44,197 bases of DNA from Chalciporus piperatus. Lineage: Eukaryota; Basidiomycota; Agaricomycetes; Boletales; Boletaceae. The DNA is taken from positions 1 through 44,197 of the forward strand of contig JBBPTG010000201.1 in the NCBI GenBank assembly GCA_038093975.1, read 5' to 3'. The translations under genes and the position numbers were made by a program. A model generated the notes under the pieces. That model searched no databases and was not told where the DNA came from. It was given only the letters and a program-made list of their open reading frames with translations. Positions 1 through 11,384 of the stretch are shown piece by piece (position 1 is the first letter of the stretch; each line of letters starts with the position of its first letter).

Positions 1-870
1 CTACTGTTGTTTAACCCTCTCTAGATGATGGCAAAGCTCCCTAAGCTTCTGCTATTTATTTCGAGGCTCTGTCCAAAACCCTCCCCCCCTGCCAATGATC
101 ACAAGAAATTAATTCAGCCAGGCATTCCCATGACCTGAGAACATGTTCCCAAGGGTTTATCAACCATCTGAATCCATTGGTAACAATCCCAAGACCATCC
201 AGATTTTTCTTGATGGTGTTCTGAAATCCATCTCCTCCTCCCCCCCAAAACCGATTTTTCTAGCGCTCCTGAAGGATGCTAGGGACCTGAAAAGACTTCT
301 CCCTACTGTTTTAGCCATCTTGGGACGGTATGTATTCCTCTAAGTACTCTTTATTTATTTCGAGTCTTCATGCATACCTCCTCCCCCCTGCCAATGATCA
401 CAAGAAATTAATTCAGCCAGGCATTCCCATGACCTGAGAACATGTTTCCAAGGGTTTATCAACCATCTGAATCCATTGGTAACAATCCCGAGACCATCCA
501 GATTTTTCTTGATGGTGTTCTGGAATTCAGCCCCTCCCCCCCCAAAACCGATTTTTCTAGCGCTCCTGAAGGATGCTAGGGACCTGGGTAGACCTGTTCC
601 TACCGTTCGTCAACCCTCTGAAGACGATGGCAAAGCTCCCTAAGCTCCTGCTATTTATTTCGAAGCTCTGTCCAAAACCCTCCCCCCTCCCTTCTCAAGA
701 CATGTACGAATTAATTCGACCAAGCATCCCTATGGTCTGGAAACATTATTCCGGGGGTTTCTCGACCCTCTGAATCCATTGGTAACACTTCTGAGACCCC
801 ACGTATTTATTTCGTGTCGATATCAACATATGTCCCCATACCACCTTGTTTGATTTTTATCTCGAGAACG
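1..870. repeat. Tandem array of about 300-bp degenerate units
   Basis: Three diverged units of about 300 bp can be aligned by eye. The phrase CAATGATCACAAGAAATTAA occurs near 93 and 392, and a diverged form (ACGAATTAATTCGACCAAGC) near 706. The phrase ending in CTATTTATTTCGA with TCCAAAACCCTCCC occurs near 50 and 650, with a weaker version near 350. The phrase AATCCATTGGTAACA recurs near 171, 470 and 769. Short reading frames here change phase from unit to unit and carry no recognisable protein, so the array is treated as non-coding. Confidence 0.8.
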
Positions 871-992
871 AGACCACGGATTTTCATGATTGTTAGCTCA
901 AAATGATCCCACAGATGTGCTCTATCCAGCCCCACAAAGAGATTCCACAAATAAAAAATTGACTTTGTATCTTAATTCCAGGATGACCATAT
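487..992 (+). repeat. 506-bp direct repeat, left copy flanking the 3.4-kb array
   Basis: This block, from CCCGAGACCATCCAG to GGATGACCATATAA, is repeated almost without change at 8416-8921. The two copies bracket the 3.4-kb higher-order repeats exactly: the left copy ends where unit A begins, and the right copy begins where the partial unit C ends. The block is itself the last part of the 300-bp array plus about 200 bp of single-copy sequence. Confidence 0.9.
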
Positions 993-1347
993 AAATGTAT
1001 ACTCAAGATTTCCTATGTTACGGATAGGCATATGGCTTAGACAGTAGGCCGCAACGCTATTTTTCCTGTTTGACAGCGACGTTTTGTGCTAATCGCCATT
1101 AATTTCCTCTACGGGGCTGTTTCGCGCAATTTCGAATATTTCGTTTTTGCGCACTTTTGGGGTTCTCACGCTTTTGCGGTTACCATACAGTCTTGTAGTC
1201 AATTTTATGTTGATTTTGGAAATATATGTTATGTAGTTTGCTGTCCGTCGGTTGTGCATTGTCACTCGGTGTTGTTCAGGATTGTGAGGTGCATTCGCAA
1301 AAATGTCCTATAATTTAGACATGGTATGTGATATTTCGTCAGACATG

Positions 1348-1390
1348 CCAAACCGCGCAATTCTGGAATTTCAGGAATTGCGCGGTTTGG
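1348..1390. other. Perfect 16-bp hairpin in the repeat head
   Basis: CCAAACCGCGCAATTC (1348-1363) is exactly complementary to GAATTGCGCGGTTTGG (1375-1390) across an 11-nt loop. Units B and C keep the hairpin with one mismatch (CCGAACC). A second hairpin with a related core follows at 1511-1551. Confidence 0.85.
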
Positions 1391-1510
1391 GGGGTTTGGC
1401 GTTATCGTCGAGAATTTTAGTACTACTTTGATTACAACATTGTACTATACAGATTTTTACATTACAATTATGAATGCGTCGACGGTTGTGTATAATAACC
1501 TCGAGGGGTA

Positions 1511-1551
1511 CGAATCACGCAATTTTGTGATTCACGGAATTGCGCGATTCG
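1511..1551. other. Second hairpin in the repeat head, related core
   Basis: CGAATCACGCAATT (1511-1524) pairs with AATTGCGCGATTCG (1538-1551) with one mismatch and a 13-nt loop. It shares the AATTGCGCG core with the hairpin at 1348-1390 and is kept in all three heads. Confidence 0.8.
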
Positions 1552-1903
1552 GTGTTTCTGGCGTTCGTGAGGTGTCATGACCCTGTTATGAACCTAACCC
1601 ATTCGCAAAAAGGGCCTATAATGTGTCATGGTGATGTGGTCGATTCTGGTCTAATGACCGTGAGACAATTCTTTGATTTGGTCGACTTGTGCATTAAACA
1701 TGTGAATGTAAGCTAATCCTAGTCTTATGTCCTATTGCTGTAGCAAAGTGTAGTCAAAGGGGATACAGATGACTAGCCTTGAGCTAATGGTTGCTAATGG
1801 TTGCTAGTGGTCGGAGTTTTGCTGCACTTTTGCTACACTTTGACTACACTTTGCTAGTGAATTTCGCATTTTTCCTTGTTTCAACTAGAATTGCAATCGA
1901 TTC

Positions 1904-4900
1904 TTCCCGCTTACATAAGCAAAGTTGTAGATCATTGTCAATTGGTCTATTTTTGTCTAATAACCGTGAGACAATGTCTTGATTTGGTCGAAATATATCG
2001 AAAATAGTTGTTGGCTTGTTTTTGATCAGTTTGAGTATTGCGCATTCAATGTTATATGATGTGTGATGTGAAGTAAAGCACCTGATGTGACTAGATTAAA
2101 CCCTAACACTCAGACTGTGAAAGTCCCCAGACTCCCTGCCAAGAAACGAGAAACGAGAAATGATGATCCCTTCCCTAACCATTTTAACCTCGAGACCAAC
2201 CTTAACCGGTGTACTGTCAACGCAAGGCTATTTTCATGGAGATTATGTATTTGTAGTCTAGAGAAACAGGTTGTCTGGTCAGCTTGATCTACTATGCTTT
2301 GCTACGCTCACTGGCACTTGACTGATATCTTCATGTCTTTTCTCACTGAAGCTAATGTCACGGTTGGTTCTTCCCGCTGATATAAGCAAAGTTGTAGTCC
2401 ATGTAAAATAAATTATTTTCCGTCCAATAACCGTGAATTAATCTCTTGATTTGGTCAAGATAACATGAAAATACTCCAGAGTAGTATCTGTTGGTGCTGT
2501 GTTTGATTTTGGCTATAATTTGCGGTCGATGTTTCCCGCTAATATAAGCAAAGTTGTGCGTCATGATCATATGGTTTATGTTTGTTAAATGACCGTGAGC
2601 ATATTCCTTGATTTGGTCGACATGTGCTTGAAATACATTGTGTAACAGTAGCTACACTTTGCTAATGAAATGCTTCTTTGATCGGTTGAGATCAAGGTTG
2701 CGGTCGGTTTTTCCCGCTTACATAAGCAAAGTTGTAGCTGATGGTCATGTGATTCAATCTGGTCTCATGACCATAGAAATATTTCTTGATTTGATTGGCT
2801 TGTGCATTAAACTTGTAAGTTCAAGCAAATCCTAGTCAAGTGTAGCGGAGTGTAGGCAAATGACTAGCGTTGAGCTAATGGTCGCTAGTGACCAGAGTTA
2901 TGCTACACTTGACTACACTTGGCTACACTTTGCTAGTGAATTTCGCTTTTTTGTGTGTTTCAACTCAGATTGCGGTTGGTTTTTCCCGCTTACATAAGCA
3001 AAGTTGTGCGTGATGATCATATGGTTTATTTTTGTTAAAGGTGCGTGAGAATATGTCTTGATTTGGTTGACGTGCAAGTTAAACTTGTGAATTCAAGCAA
3101 ATTTCAATCTTGTGTAGCAAAGTGTAGGCAGACAACTACCCTTGAGCTAATGGTTGCTAGTGGTCGGAGTTTTCCTACACTTTGCTAATGAAACTCTTCT
3201 TTGACTGGTTGAGGCCAAGATTGCGGTCGATTCTTCCCGCTTACATAAGCAAAGTCGTAGCTGATAGTCACATGACTTGTTCTGGTAAAATGACTGTGGG
3301 ACAATTCCTTCATTTGGTCGACTTGTGGATTAAACATCTCATGTAGCATTGGATGGAGCGCTTGACTACACTTTGCTAGTAAATTTCGCAGTTTTTCTTG
3401 TTTAGACTTGGATCGTAGTCGTTTCTTCCCGCTTATGTAAGCAAGGTTATGCGTCATGATCTTATGGTCTATTTATGTCTGATGATCATGTGAGTAGCTC
3501 TTGATTTGATTGAATTAGCTTGAAAATGCTTGTTGCTATTATTTGGCAAGTTAATGTTCGAGTATTGCGTATTGCATGTGACCTGATGTGTAGATGACAT
3601 TATTCATGTCTGGCTAGATAAAAAACTAACCCCAAGACTGGAGAAACTCTCAGACTCAAACAGAGATCATGAACCGAGAACCGAGAAATGATAATCCCTC
3701 CCCTAACATTTTTAACCGCGAAACCAAGCTTAACCGGTGGGCTGCCAACGCAAGGCTATTTCTGTGGAGATTTCATGGTTGTAGTCATGGTGACACTCTG
3801 GTGGCAAGTGGTCTACTACACTCTGCTACACATTTGTTGATATATTTGATGTTTTTGCCACTCAGTCTGATATCACGGTTGGTTCTTCCCGCTTACATAA
3901 GCAAAGTCATAGTCCATGTCAAATGAATTTATTTTGGTCTAATAAGCGTGAGACAATTCCTTGATTTGGTCGAGATAACTTGAAGACACTGACCACAACG
4001 ACTGATTGTACCTGATATGCATATCTCATTGTTCGCCATGGGTGAACACACGCAGGTTGTGCAGAGTTGATAAAGCATTCAAACTGAGCAACTTTGCCTC
4101 TCAAAGTTGTCTGCACACATCACCAACGATTCACAATCAGATATTCTTCAATTATAGCAGGAGAATAAGAAATATTATTATAGCGAGTGTTTGCGTGAGT
4201 TTGACGACAAAGTGATCGAACAATGTTGTCAAGGGGTATGAGATTGTAATTTCCAGACACTCACACAAGGGGGTTATCTACTTGAAAAATTCATATTTAG
4301 ATGTAATTTAATAAACAAAGATTTATTCATAGAGAGACGGAAATTAAATATCTCCGGAGAATGTTGGTGAGAGAAGTATAGCTGAATGTATACTCAAGAT
4401 TTCCTATGTTACGGATAGGCATATGGCTTAGACAGTAGGCCGCAACGCTATTTTTCCTGTTTGACAGCGACGTTTTGTGCTAATCGCCATTAATTTCCTC
4501 TACGGGGCTGTTTCGCGCAATTTCGAATATTTCGTTTTTGCGCACTTTTGGGGTTCTCACGCTTTTGCGGTTACCATACAGTCTTGTAGTCAATTTTATG
4601 TTGATTTTGGAAATATATGTTATGTAGTTTGCTGTCCGTCGGTTGTGCGTTGTCACTCGGTGTTGTTCAGGATTGTGAGGTGCATTCGCAAAAATGTCCT
4701 ATAATTTAGACATGGTATGTGATATTTCGTCAGACATGCCGAACCGCGCAATTCTGGAATTTCAGGAATTGCGCGGTTTGGGGGGTTTGGCGTTATCGTC
4801 GAGAATTTTAGTACTACTTTGATTACAACATTGTACTATACAGATTTTTACATTACAATTATGAATGCGTCGACGGTTGTGTATAATAACCTCGAGGGGT

Positions 4901-7312
4901 ACGAATCACGCAATTTTGTGATTCACGGAATTGCGCGATTCGGTGTTTCTGGCGTTCGTGAGGTGTCATGACCCTGTTATGAACCTAACCCATTCGCAAA
5001 AAGGGCCTATAATGTGTCATGGTGATGTGGTCGATTCTGGTCTAATGACCGTGAGACAATTCCTTGATTTGGTCGACTTGTGCATTAAACATGTGAATGT
5101 GAGCTAACCCTAAGTCTTATGTGCTATTGCTGTAGCAAAGCGTAGTCAAAGGGGATACAGATGACTAGCCTTGAGCTAATGGTTGCTAATGGTTGCTAGT
5201 GGTCGGAGTTTTGCTGCACTTTTGCTACACTTGGACTACACTTTGCTAGTGAATTTCGCATTTTTCCTTGTTTCAACTGGAATTGCAGTTGGTTCTTCCC
5301 GCTTACATAAGCAAAGTTGTAGATCATTGTCAATCGATCTATTTTTGTCCAATAACTGTGAGACGATGTCTTGATTTGGTCGAAATATATTGAAAATAGT
5401 TGTTGGCTTGTTTTTGATCAGTTTGAGTATTGCGCATTGAATGTTATATGATGTGTGATGTGAAGTAAAGCACCTGATGTCACTAGATTAAACTCTAACA
5501 CTCAGACTGTGAAAATCCCCAGACTCCCTTCCAAGAAACGAGAAACGAGAAATGATGATCCCTTCCCTAACCATTTTAACTTCGAGACCAACCTTAACTG
5601 GTGTACTGCCAACGCAAGGCTATTTTCATGGAGATTATGTATTTGTAGTCTAGAGAAAAAGATTGTCTGGTCAGCTTGATCTACTATGCTTTGCTACGCT
5701 CACTGGCACTTGACTGATATCTTCATGTCTTTTCTCACTGAAGCTAATGTCACGGTTGGTTCTTCCCGCTGATATAAGCAAAGTTGTAGTCCATGTAAAA
5801 TGAATTATTTTCCGTCCAATAACCGTGAAATAATCTCTTGATTTGGTCAAGATAACATGAAAATACTCCAGAGTAGTATCTGTTGGTGCTGTGTTTGATT
5901 TTGGCTATAATTTGTGGTCGATGTTTCCCGCTAATATAAGCAAAGTTGTGCGTCATGATCATATGGTTTATGTTTGTTAAATGACTGTGAGCATATTCCT
6001 TGATTTGGTCGACATGTGCTTGAAATACATTGTGTAACAGTAGCTACACTTTGCTAATGAAATGCTTCTTTGATCGGTTGAGATCAAGGTTGCGGTCGGT
6101 TTTTCTCGCTTACATAAGCAAAGTTGTAGCTGATGGTCATGTGATTCAATCTGGTCTCATGACCATGGAAATATTTCTTGATTTGATTGGCTTGTGCATT
6201 AAACTTGTAAGTTCAAGCAAATCCTAGTCAAGTGTAGCGGAGTGTAGGCAAATGACTAGCATTGAGCTAATGGTCGCTAGTGACCAGAGTTATGCTACAC
6301 TTGACTATACTTGGCTACACTTTGCTAGTGAATTTCGCTTTTTTGTGTGTTTCAACTCAGATTGCGGTTGGTTTTTCCCGCTTACATAAGCAAAGTTGTG
6401 CGTGATGATCATATGGTTTATTTTTGTTAAAGGTGCGTGAGAATATGTCTTGATTTGGTTGACGTGCAAGTTAAACTTGTGAATTCAAGCAAATTTCAAT
6501 CTTGTGTAGCAAAGTGTAGGCAGACAACTACCCTTGAGCTAATGGTTGCTAATGGTTGCTAGTGGCCGGAGTTTTCCTACACTTTGCTAATGAAACTCTT
6601 CTTTGACTGGTTGAGGCCAAGATTGCGGTCGATTCTTCCCGCTTACATAAGCAAAGTCGTAGCTGATAGTCACATGACTTGTTCTGGTAAAATGACTGTG
6701 GGACAATTCCTTGATTTGGTCGACTTGTGGATTAAACATCTCATGTAGCATTGGATGGAGCGCTTGACTACACTTTGCTAGTAAATTTCGCAGTTTTTCT
6801 TGTTTAGACTTGGATCGTAGTCGTTTCTTCCCGCTTATGTAAGCAAGGTTATGCGTCATGATCTTATGGTCTATTTATGTCTGATGATCATGTGAGTAGC
6901 TCTTGATTTGATTGAATTAGCTTGAAAATGCTTGTTGCTATTATTTGGCAAGTTAATGTTCGAGTATTGCGTATTGCATGTGACCTGATGTGTAGATGAC
7001 ATTATTCATGTCTGGCTAGATAAAAAACTAACCCCAAGACTGGAGAAACTCTCAGACTCAAACAGAGATCATGAACCGAGAACCGAGAAATGATAATCCC
7101 TCCCCTAACATTTTTAACCGCGAAACCAAGCTTAACCGGTGGGCTGCCAACGCAAGGCTATTTCTGTGGAGATTTCATGGTTGTAGTCATGGTGACACTC
7201 TGGTGGCAAGTGGTCTACTACACTCTGCTACACATTTGTTGATATATTTGATGTTTTTGCCACTCAGTCTGATATCACGGTTGGTTCTTCCCGCTTACAT
7301 AAGCAAAGTCAT
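1904..7312 (+). repeat. 25-bp dyad motif, 16 copies across units A and B
   Basis: The core TTCCCGCTTACATAAGC followed by AAAGTTGT occurs at 1904, 2371, 2533, 2711, 2983, 3234, 3426 and 3886. It recurs at the matching places in unit B: 5296, 5763, 5925, 6103, 6375, 6636, 6828 and 7288. It contains the short inverted repeat GCTTA-CA-TAAGC. About 60-80 bp downstream of each copy a second box, CTTGATTTGGTCGA, usually follows. Stretches of TAGCAAAGTGTAG and its complement CTACACTTTGCTA lie between several copies. In the minus strand the motif reads as AYISGK, giving false protein repeats. Confidence 0.85.
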
Positions 7313-7786
7313 AGTCCATGTCAAATGAATTTATTTTGGTCTAATAAGCGTGAGACAATTCCTTGATTTGGTCGAGATAACTTGAAGACACTGACCACAA
7401 CGACTGATTGTACCTGATATGCATATCTCATTGTTCGCCATGGGTGAACACACGCAGGTTGTGCAGAGTTGATAAAGCATTCAAACTGAGCAACTTTGCC
7501 TCTCAAAGTTGTCTGCACACATCACCAACGATTCACAATCAGATATTCTTCAATTATAGCAGGAGAATAAGAAATATTATTATAGCGAGTGTTTGCGTGA
7601 GTTTGACGACAAAGTGATCGAACAATGTTGTCAAGGGGTATGAGATTGTAATTTCCAGACACTCACACAAGGGGGTTATCTACTTGAAAAATTCATATTT
7701 AGATGTAATTTAATAAACAAAGATTTATTCATAGAGAGACGGAAATTAAATATCTCCGGAGAATGTTGGTGAGAGAAGTATAGCTG
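4385..7786 (+). repeat. 3.4-kb higher-order repeat, unit B
   Basis: This is the second full copy, 3402 bp long and in head-to-tail orientation with unit A. Small frames such as the 75-codon one starting near 4477 repeat those of unit A (1086) and unit C (7879) at the same offset. They follow from repetition rather than from coding constraint. Confidence 0.9.
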
Positions 7787-8415
7787 AATGTATACTCAAG
7801 ATTTCCTATGTTACGGATAGGCATATGGCTTAGACAGTAGGCCGCAACGCTATTTTTCCTGTTTGACAGCGACGTTTTGTGCTAATCGCCATTAATTTCC
7901 TCTACGGGGCTGTTTCGCGCAATTTCGAATATTTCGTTTTTGCGCACTTTTGGGGTTCTCACGCTTTTGCGGTTACCATACAGTCTTGTAGTCAATTTTA
8001 TGTTGATTTTGGAAATATATGTTATGTAGTTTGCTGTCCGTCGGTTGTGTGTTGTCACTCGGTGTTGTTCAGGATTGTGAGGTGCATTCGCAAAAATGTC
8101 CTATAATTTAGACATGGTATGTGATATTTCGTCAGACATGCCGAACCGCGCAATTCTGGAATTTCAGGAATTGCGCGGTTTGGGGGGTTTGGCGTTATCG
8201 TCGAGAATTTTAGTACTACTTTGATTACAACATTGTACTATACGGATTTTTACATTACAATTATGAATGCGTCGACAGTTGTGTATAATAACCTCGAGGG
8301 GTACGAATCACGCAATTTTGTGATTCACGGAATTGCGCGATTCGGTGTTTCTGGCGTTCGTGAGGTGTCATGACCCTGTTATGAACCTAACCCATTCGCA
8401 AAAAGGGCCTATAAT
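7787..8415 (+). repeat. Truncated third unit (629-bp head only)
   Basis: The head of the 3.4-kb unit is repeated a third time and stops at GGGCCTATAAT, where the 506-bp direct repeat resumes. The overall order is therefore 506, 629, body, 629, body, 629, 506. This resembles elements sharing long terminal repeats, but the 629-bp block does not end in CA and the bodies encode nothing recognisable. Confidence 0.88.
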
Positions 8416-8921
8416 CCCGAGACCATTCAGATTTTTCTTGATGGTGTTCTGGAATTCAGCCCCTCCCCCCCAAAACCGATTTTTCTAGAGCTCCAGAAGG
8501 ATGCTAGGGACCTGGGTAGACCTGTTCCTACCGTTCTTCAACCCTCTGAAGACGATGGCAAAGCTCCCTGAGCTCCTGCTATTTATTTCGAGGCTCTGTC
8601 CAAAACCCTCCCCCCTCCCTTTTCAAGACATGTACGAATTAATTCGACCAAGCGTCCCTATGGTCTGGAAACATTATTCCGGGGGTTTCTCGACCCTCTG
8701 AATCCATTGGTAACACTTCTGAGACCCCACGTATTTATTTCGTGTCGATATCAACATATGTCCCCATACCACCTTGTTTGATTTTTATCTCGAGAACGAG
8801 ACCACGGATTTTCATGATTGTTAGCTCAAAATGATCCCACAGATGTGCTCTATCCAGCCCCACAAAGAGATTCCACAAATAAAAAATTGACTTTGTATCT
8901 TAATTCCAGGATGACCATATA
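8416..8921 (+). repeat. 506-bp direct repeat, right copy
   Basis: This copy is almost identical to 487-992. It ends at GACCATATAA, after which the sequence (AGTGTGGCAACTTG) is unique. The 150 bp from 8922 to the kinase gene end at 9072 hold a TATA-like TATAAAAA near 8971 but no other recognisable feature. Confidence 0.9.
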
Positions 8922-9071
8922 AGTGTGGCAACTTGAAGGGCTTTTATGAACTTGAATGCAGCGAGAAATATATAAAAACGCGGTGAGAAAGGATAAATGT
9001 GGGGCGAGAATGAATGTGCAGATGTAGCGTCATACAATGGAGCATCTACTAATCACTAATTCCCAAACAGT

Positions 9072-11135
9072 TCAAGCTATGTCCGTGGTATTGAACAGAC
9101 GGTCCCCCGTGTCTGTGGTGCCTCTGCCGGTATACTTATTGTCCGAGAGGCGGAGCCCTACCACGTGGAGATTGGCGTCATGGACAAGTGCCCGCGCGAG
9201 TGGGCTGTCCCCAGTGACGGCTTGGGACTGAACTACGCCGGCCACTACCACGATTCGAACACTGGCATGCAGATCCCTTGCGCGCCGGATAAACTGCATC
9301 GCCGTGTTCCCGTTGTTGATCACTGAGTCTACCAACAACACGGCGTGTTGCTTCTCCACATGGTCTGGAAGGATGTCCTCGGGCCGCTTGGCGTGGACGA
9401 ACATGGCAAGCGGGAAGGCGTCGTTGACGCCGAAGGCCATTGCTTCTCCGCCTCGCATGAGGGCGACGATCAGCGTGTGTTGCTCATGGACGAGTCGATG
9501 CCCCTCTGTCTGATGGCCTTGGACGTGTGGGATCCGGTATTCTTCGAGGCCGATGAGGTCTGCAAGGAACTCCATTGCTAAATACCACCCAACACGACGA
9601 TGGGCATCTCTGAGAGCCGGTCCAGCAATGGTTGCGTCGCGAGTTGGCGTCATGAGAAGTTTTGCAGCGCTCTTGGACGTAGCGTGAATGACTTGAGGAC
9701 TGGGGCAACGTGGCCGGCGGAAGACTGACTTAATGAATTCGGGATCTGTGATATCTACCAGGGGGAGCCTGGTGGTGTCCAACCGCGGCGACACATTGCT
9801 GGGCAGTAGGACTTGCCGCCCTCGAAGACCGCGGTTGTCGATAGCATCCAACAGGCCCGCCTCCATGGTCTTGCTCCGAGTCCGATCCTCGCCGACCACG
9901 ACAACAGCTTGATCCGCCTTGGATAACATGTCGAGGTCCAGAGGACTATCTCCGAATGCGAAGACATGGCAGTGGTGAACGTCGTGAACATGAGTGACCA
10001 AGGCGGCTTTCACCTCAGCATTGACGACAACGACATCGTTGCCGATAGGTCCGGCGCCGATGGTTTTGATCCTGCTGAGGCCTGCTCTCTCCAAGACTCT
10101 CTCCCAAATGGTGGCAAGCCCACACGTGACAACAACCGCCCGGACGTGCTCTGATGCTTCCACCTGCTTCAGGAGCTCCAGGAATTCCGGGTACAGAGTC
10201 ACTTCCGCCGCCACGGCATCGCAAAGGTCGCTGAAGTGCAGGTCGCGATGTACCTCTTCGTACAGCAATTTAGCTTGGCGAAAGGCGGCATAGGAATACC
10301 CCAGCGGGCCGCTAAACAATTCCTTTAACAGATCCCCCTCCTCAGAGCCCCGAGACTTGGCAACCATCCTCCAGAACAGCGCGCCAGTATCCACCGCGGC
10401 CAACGTCCTGTCCCCGTCCACAACCAAGACCGTCTCCAACTTCTCCAACCCGCGACCCAGCGCCTGATCCAGAATGCTCTTGGCACGGTGAACGTTGTAT
10501 TCCTCAGTGTGGACCCGGAAGTCGCGTGCCAGCGCCGAAATATCTGCCACAAGGTCTGACGACCGACCCAAGCCGATCACCGAGAACAAAATGCCATGAT
10601 CCATGCAGAGACGGCGCAGCTGCGTCTTCTCCTCCTCCTGCCATCTGTGAAGGTGTTCAACGGATAAAGCCGCGCGCGTCTTTTCCGAGTCGTCCAGTCT
10701 GCGTTGGGCAATCACCTCGGCTGGGACGCCCAGGTAAATGATATGAGTGTATGTGCTGAGGTCTCCCCTGGTGCACACCGCTTTTCCTGCCTCCTCCCCT
10801 TCGGCCCAGAACATGAAGTGGCCAGTGATGATGGCGGCGCGGCCGGTGGCGGCACATTCATTGCCGATCGTGGTAATGGCGAGTTGACGGTATACGGTCT
10901 TGTCGTGTTCCGGCAGCTCCTGGAACGCCTCGAGACCGCCGAAAACGAGGGATGAAATCATAGCAGAGCCTTCATAGAAGGAAAAATGCCCCGAATCGTT
11001 GAGTTCTAGAGTGAGTTTGCTGAGCAGGTAGGTTTTTCCAGAGCCAGGAATGCCGTAGATGCCGACGACTACTGGCTTGCTGGCCCCCATGTTGCCGGGA
11101 GAGCTAGTCAACGATTTTGGCTGTTCTGCAGGCAT
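9072..11135 (-). CDS. P-loop kinase / HAD phosphatase / phosphoribosyltransferase fusion, intronless
   Basis: A single uninterrupted 687-residue frame with three enzyme-like parts. Residues about 22-225 form a P-loop NTPase resembling small-molecule or nucleotide kinases, with Walker A GIPGSGKT and a later RRLDDSEKTRAAL lid-like stretch. Residues about 235-445 form a HAD phosphatase of phosphoserine-phosphatase type: motif I DGDRT, motif II VVVTCG, motif IV FGDSPLDLD. Residues about 480-687 resemble uracil phosphoribosyltransferase-like proteins, with VALMRGGEAM and the PRPP-loop-like LLVDSVINNGNTA. The usual acidic pair of a PRPP loop is weakened (DS instead of DD). Known family chemistry suggests salvage or turnover of a nucleotide or base; the substrate is not deducible. 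The start is the first ATG, shortly before the Walker A region. Lack of introns is unusual here and could reflect transfer or retroposition. Confidence 0.85.
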   Translation of the reverse strand: MPAEQPKSLTSSPGNMGASKPVVVGIYGIPGSGKTYLLSKLTLELNDSGHFSFYEGSAMISSLVFGGLEAFQELPEHDKTVYRQLAITTIGNECAATGRAAIITGHFMFWAEGEEAGKAVCTRGDLSTYTHIIYLGVPAEVIAQRRLDDSEKTRAALSVEHLHRWQEEEKTQLRRLCMDHGILFSVIGLGRSSDLVADISALARDFRVHTEEYNVHRAKSILDQALGRGLEKLETVLVVDGDRTLAAVDTGALFWRMVAKSRGSEEGDLLKELFSGPLGYSYAAFRQAKLLYEEVHRDLHFSDLCDAVAAEVTLYPEFLELLKQVEASEHVRAVVVTCGLATIWERVLERAGLSRIKTIGAGPIGNDVVVVNAEVKAALVTHVHDVHHCHVFAFGDSPLDLDMLSKADQAVVVVGEDRTRSKTMEAGLLDAIDNRGLRGRQVLLPSNVSPRLDTTRLPLVDITDPEFIKSVFRRPRCPSPQVIHATSKSAAKLLMTPTRDATIAGPALRDAHRRVGWYLAMEFLADLIGLEEYRIPHVQGHQTEGHRLVHEQHTLIVALMRGGEAMAFGVNDAFPLAMFVHAKRPEDILPDHVEKQHAVLLVDSVINNGNTAMQFIRRARDLHASVRIVVVAGVVQSQAVTGDSPLARALVHDANLHVVGLRLSDNKYTGRGTTDTGDRLFNTTDIA

Positions 11136-11384
11136 AAATGCAACTAAGCGCTAGACGAGGTGGGACGAGTCTCAGCCGATGTCATTGGAGACAACGCTAT
11201 ATCATTACCTAGACGAGGTGTGATGAGTCTAGGTACAGTGAGCGATAATGTAAGTACAATGAGTGAAGAACAAATAACATACCTCAGTCACTGGAGACGA
11301 CACTGAGGAAAGAAGAGTAAGACTATCGTGAGACTACGAGTATGTGTGACGTGACGAGTGACAGTAGCGAGAAGGAAGACTCAG
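11136..11384. other. Upstream region of the fusion gene with a short direct repeat
   Basis: No gene is seen. A short repeated phrase, CTAGACGAGGTG followed by GAYGAGTCT, occurs at 11151 and 11209. It is followed each time by variants of TCAYTGGAGAC. This region must hold the promoter of the minus-strand fusion gene, but no clear TATA element was recognised. Confidence 0.5.

Larger units (their letters stand above)
994..4384 (+). repeat. 3.4-kb higher-order repeat, unit A
   Basis: This is the first full copy of a 3391-bp unit that starts at AATGTATACTCAAG. It is nearly identical to 4385-7786, differing by scattered substitutions and a few small indels. It has two parts: a 629-bp head (994-1622) that is also present as the lone third copy, and a body of about 2.76 kb made of degenerate 170-460-bp sub-repeats. 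No open frame longer than 90 codons is present, and none matches a known family. No reverse transcriptase, transposase or helicase was seen. Confidence 0.9.

Noticed and set aside
1590..1610. CCTAACCC as a telomere-repeat remnant in the repeat head
   Set aside because: Only a single short match occurs, with no tandem TTAGGG units anywhere in the window.
1904..7312. CRISPR-like array of spaced repeats
   Set aside because: Spacing is irregular (about 160-470 bp), the intervals are themselves repeats, and the genome is eukaryotic.
2358..7518. Minus-strand frames with recurring AYISGK peptide repeats, as if a repeat protein
   Set aside because: They are translations of the 25-bp DNA box within diverged satellite. 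The frames are short, broken, and start and stop at random relative to the repeat.
994..8415. LTR retrotransposon with shared LTRs
   Set aside because: The order of blocks fits, but the 629-bp block lacks TG...CA ends, no primer-binding site was recognised, and the bodies encode no gag, protease or reverse transcriptase.
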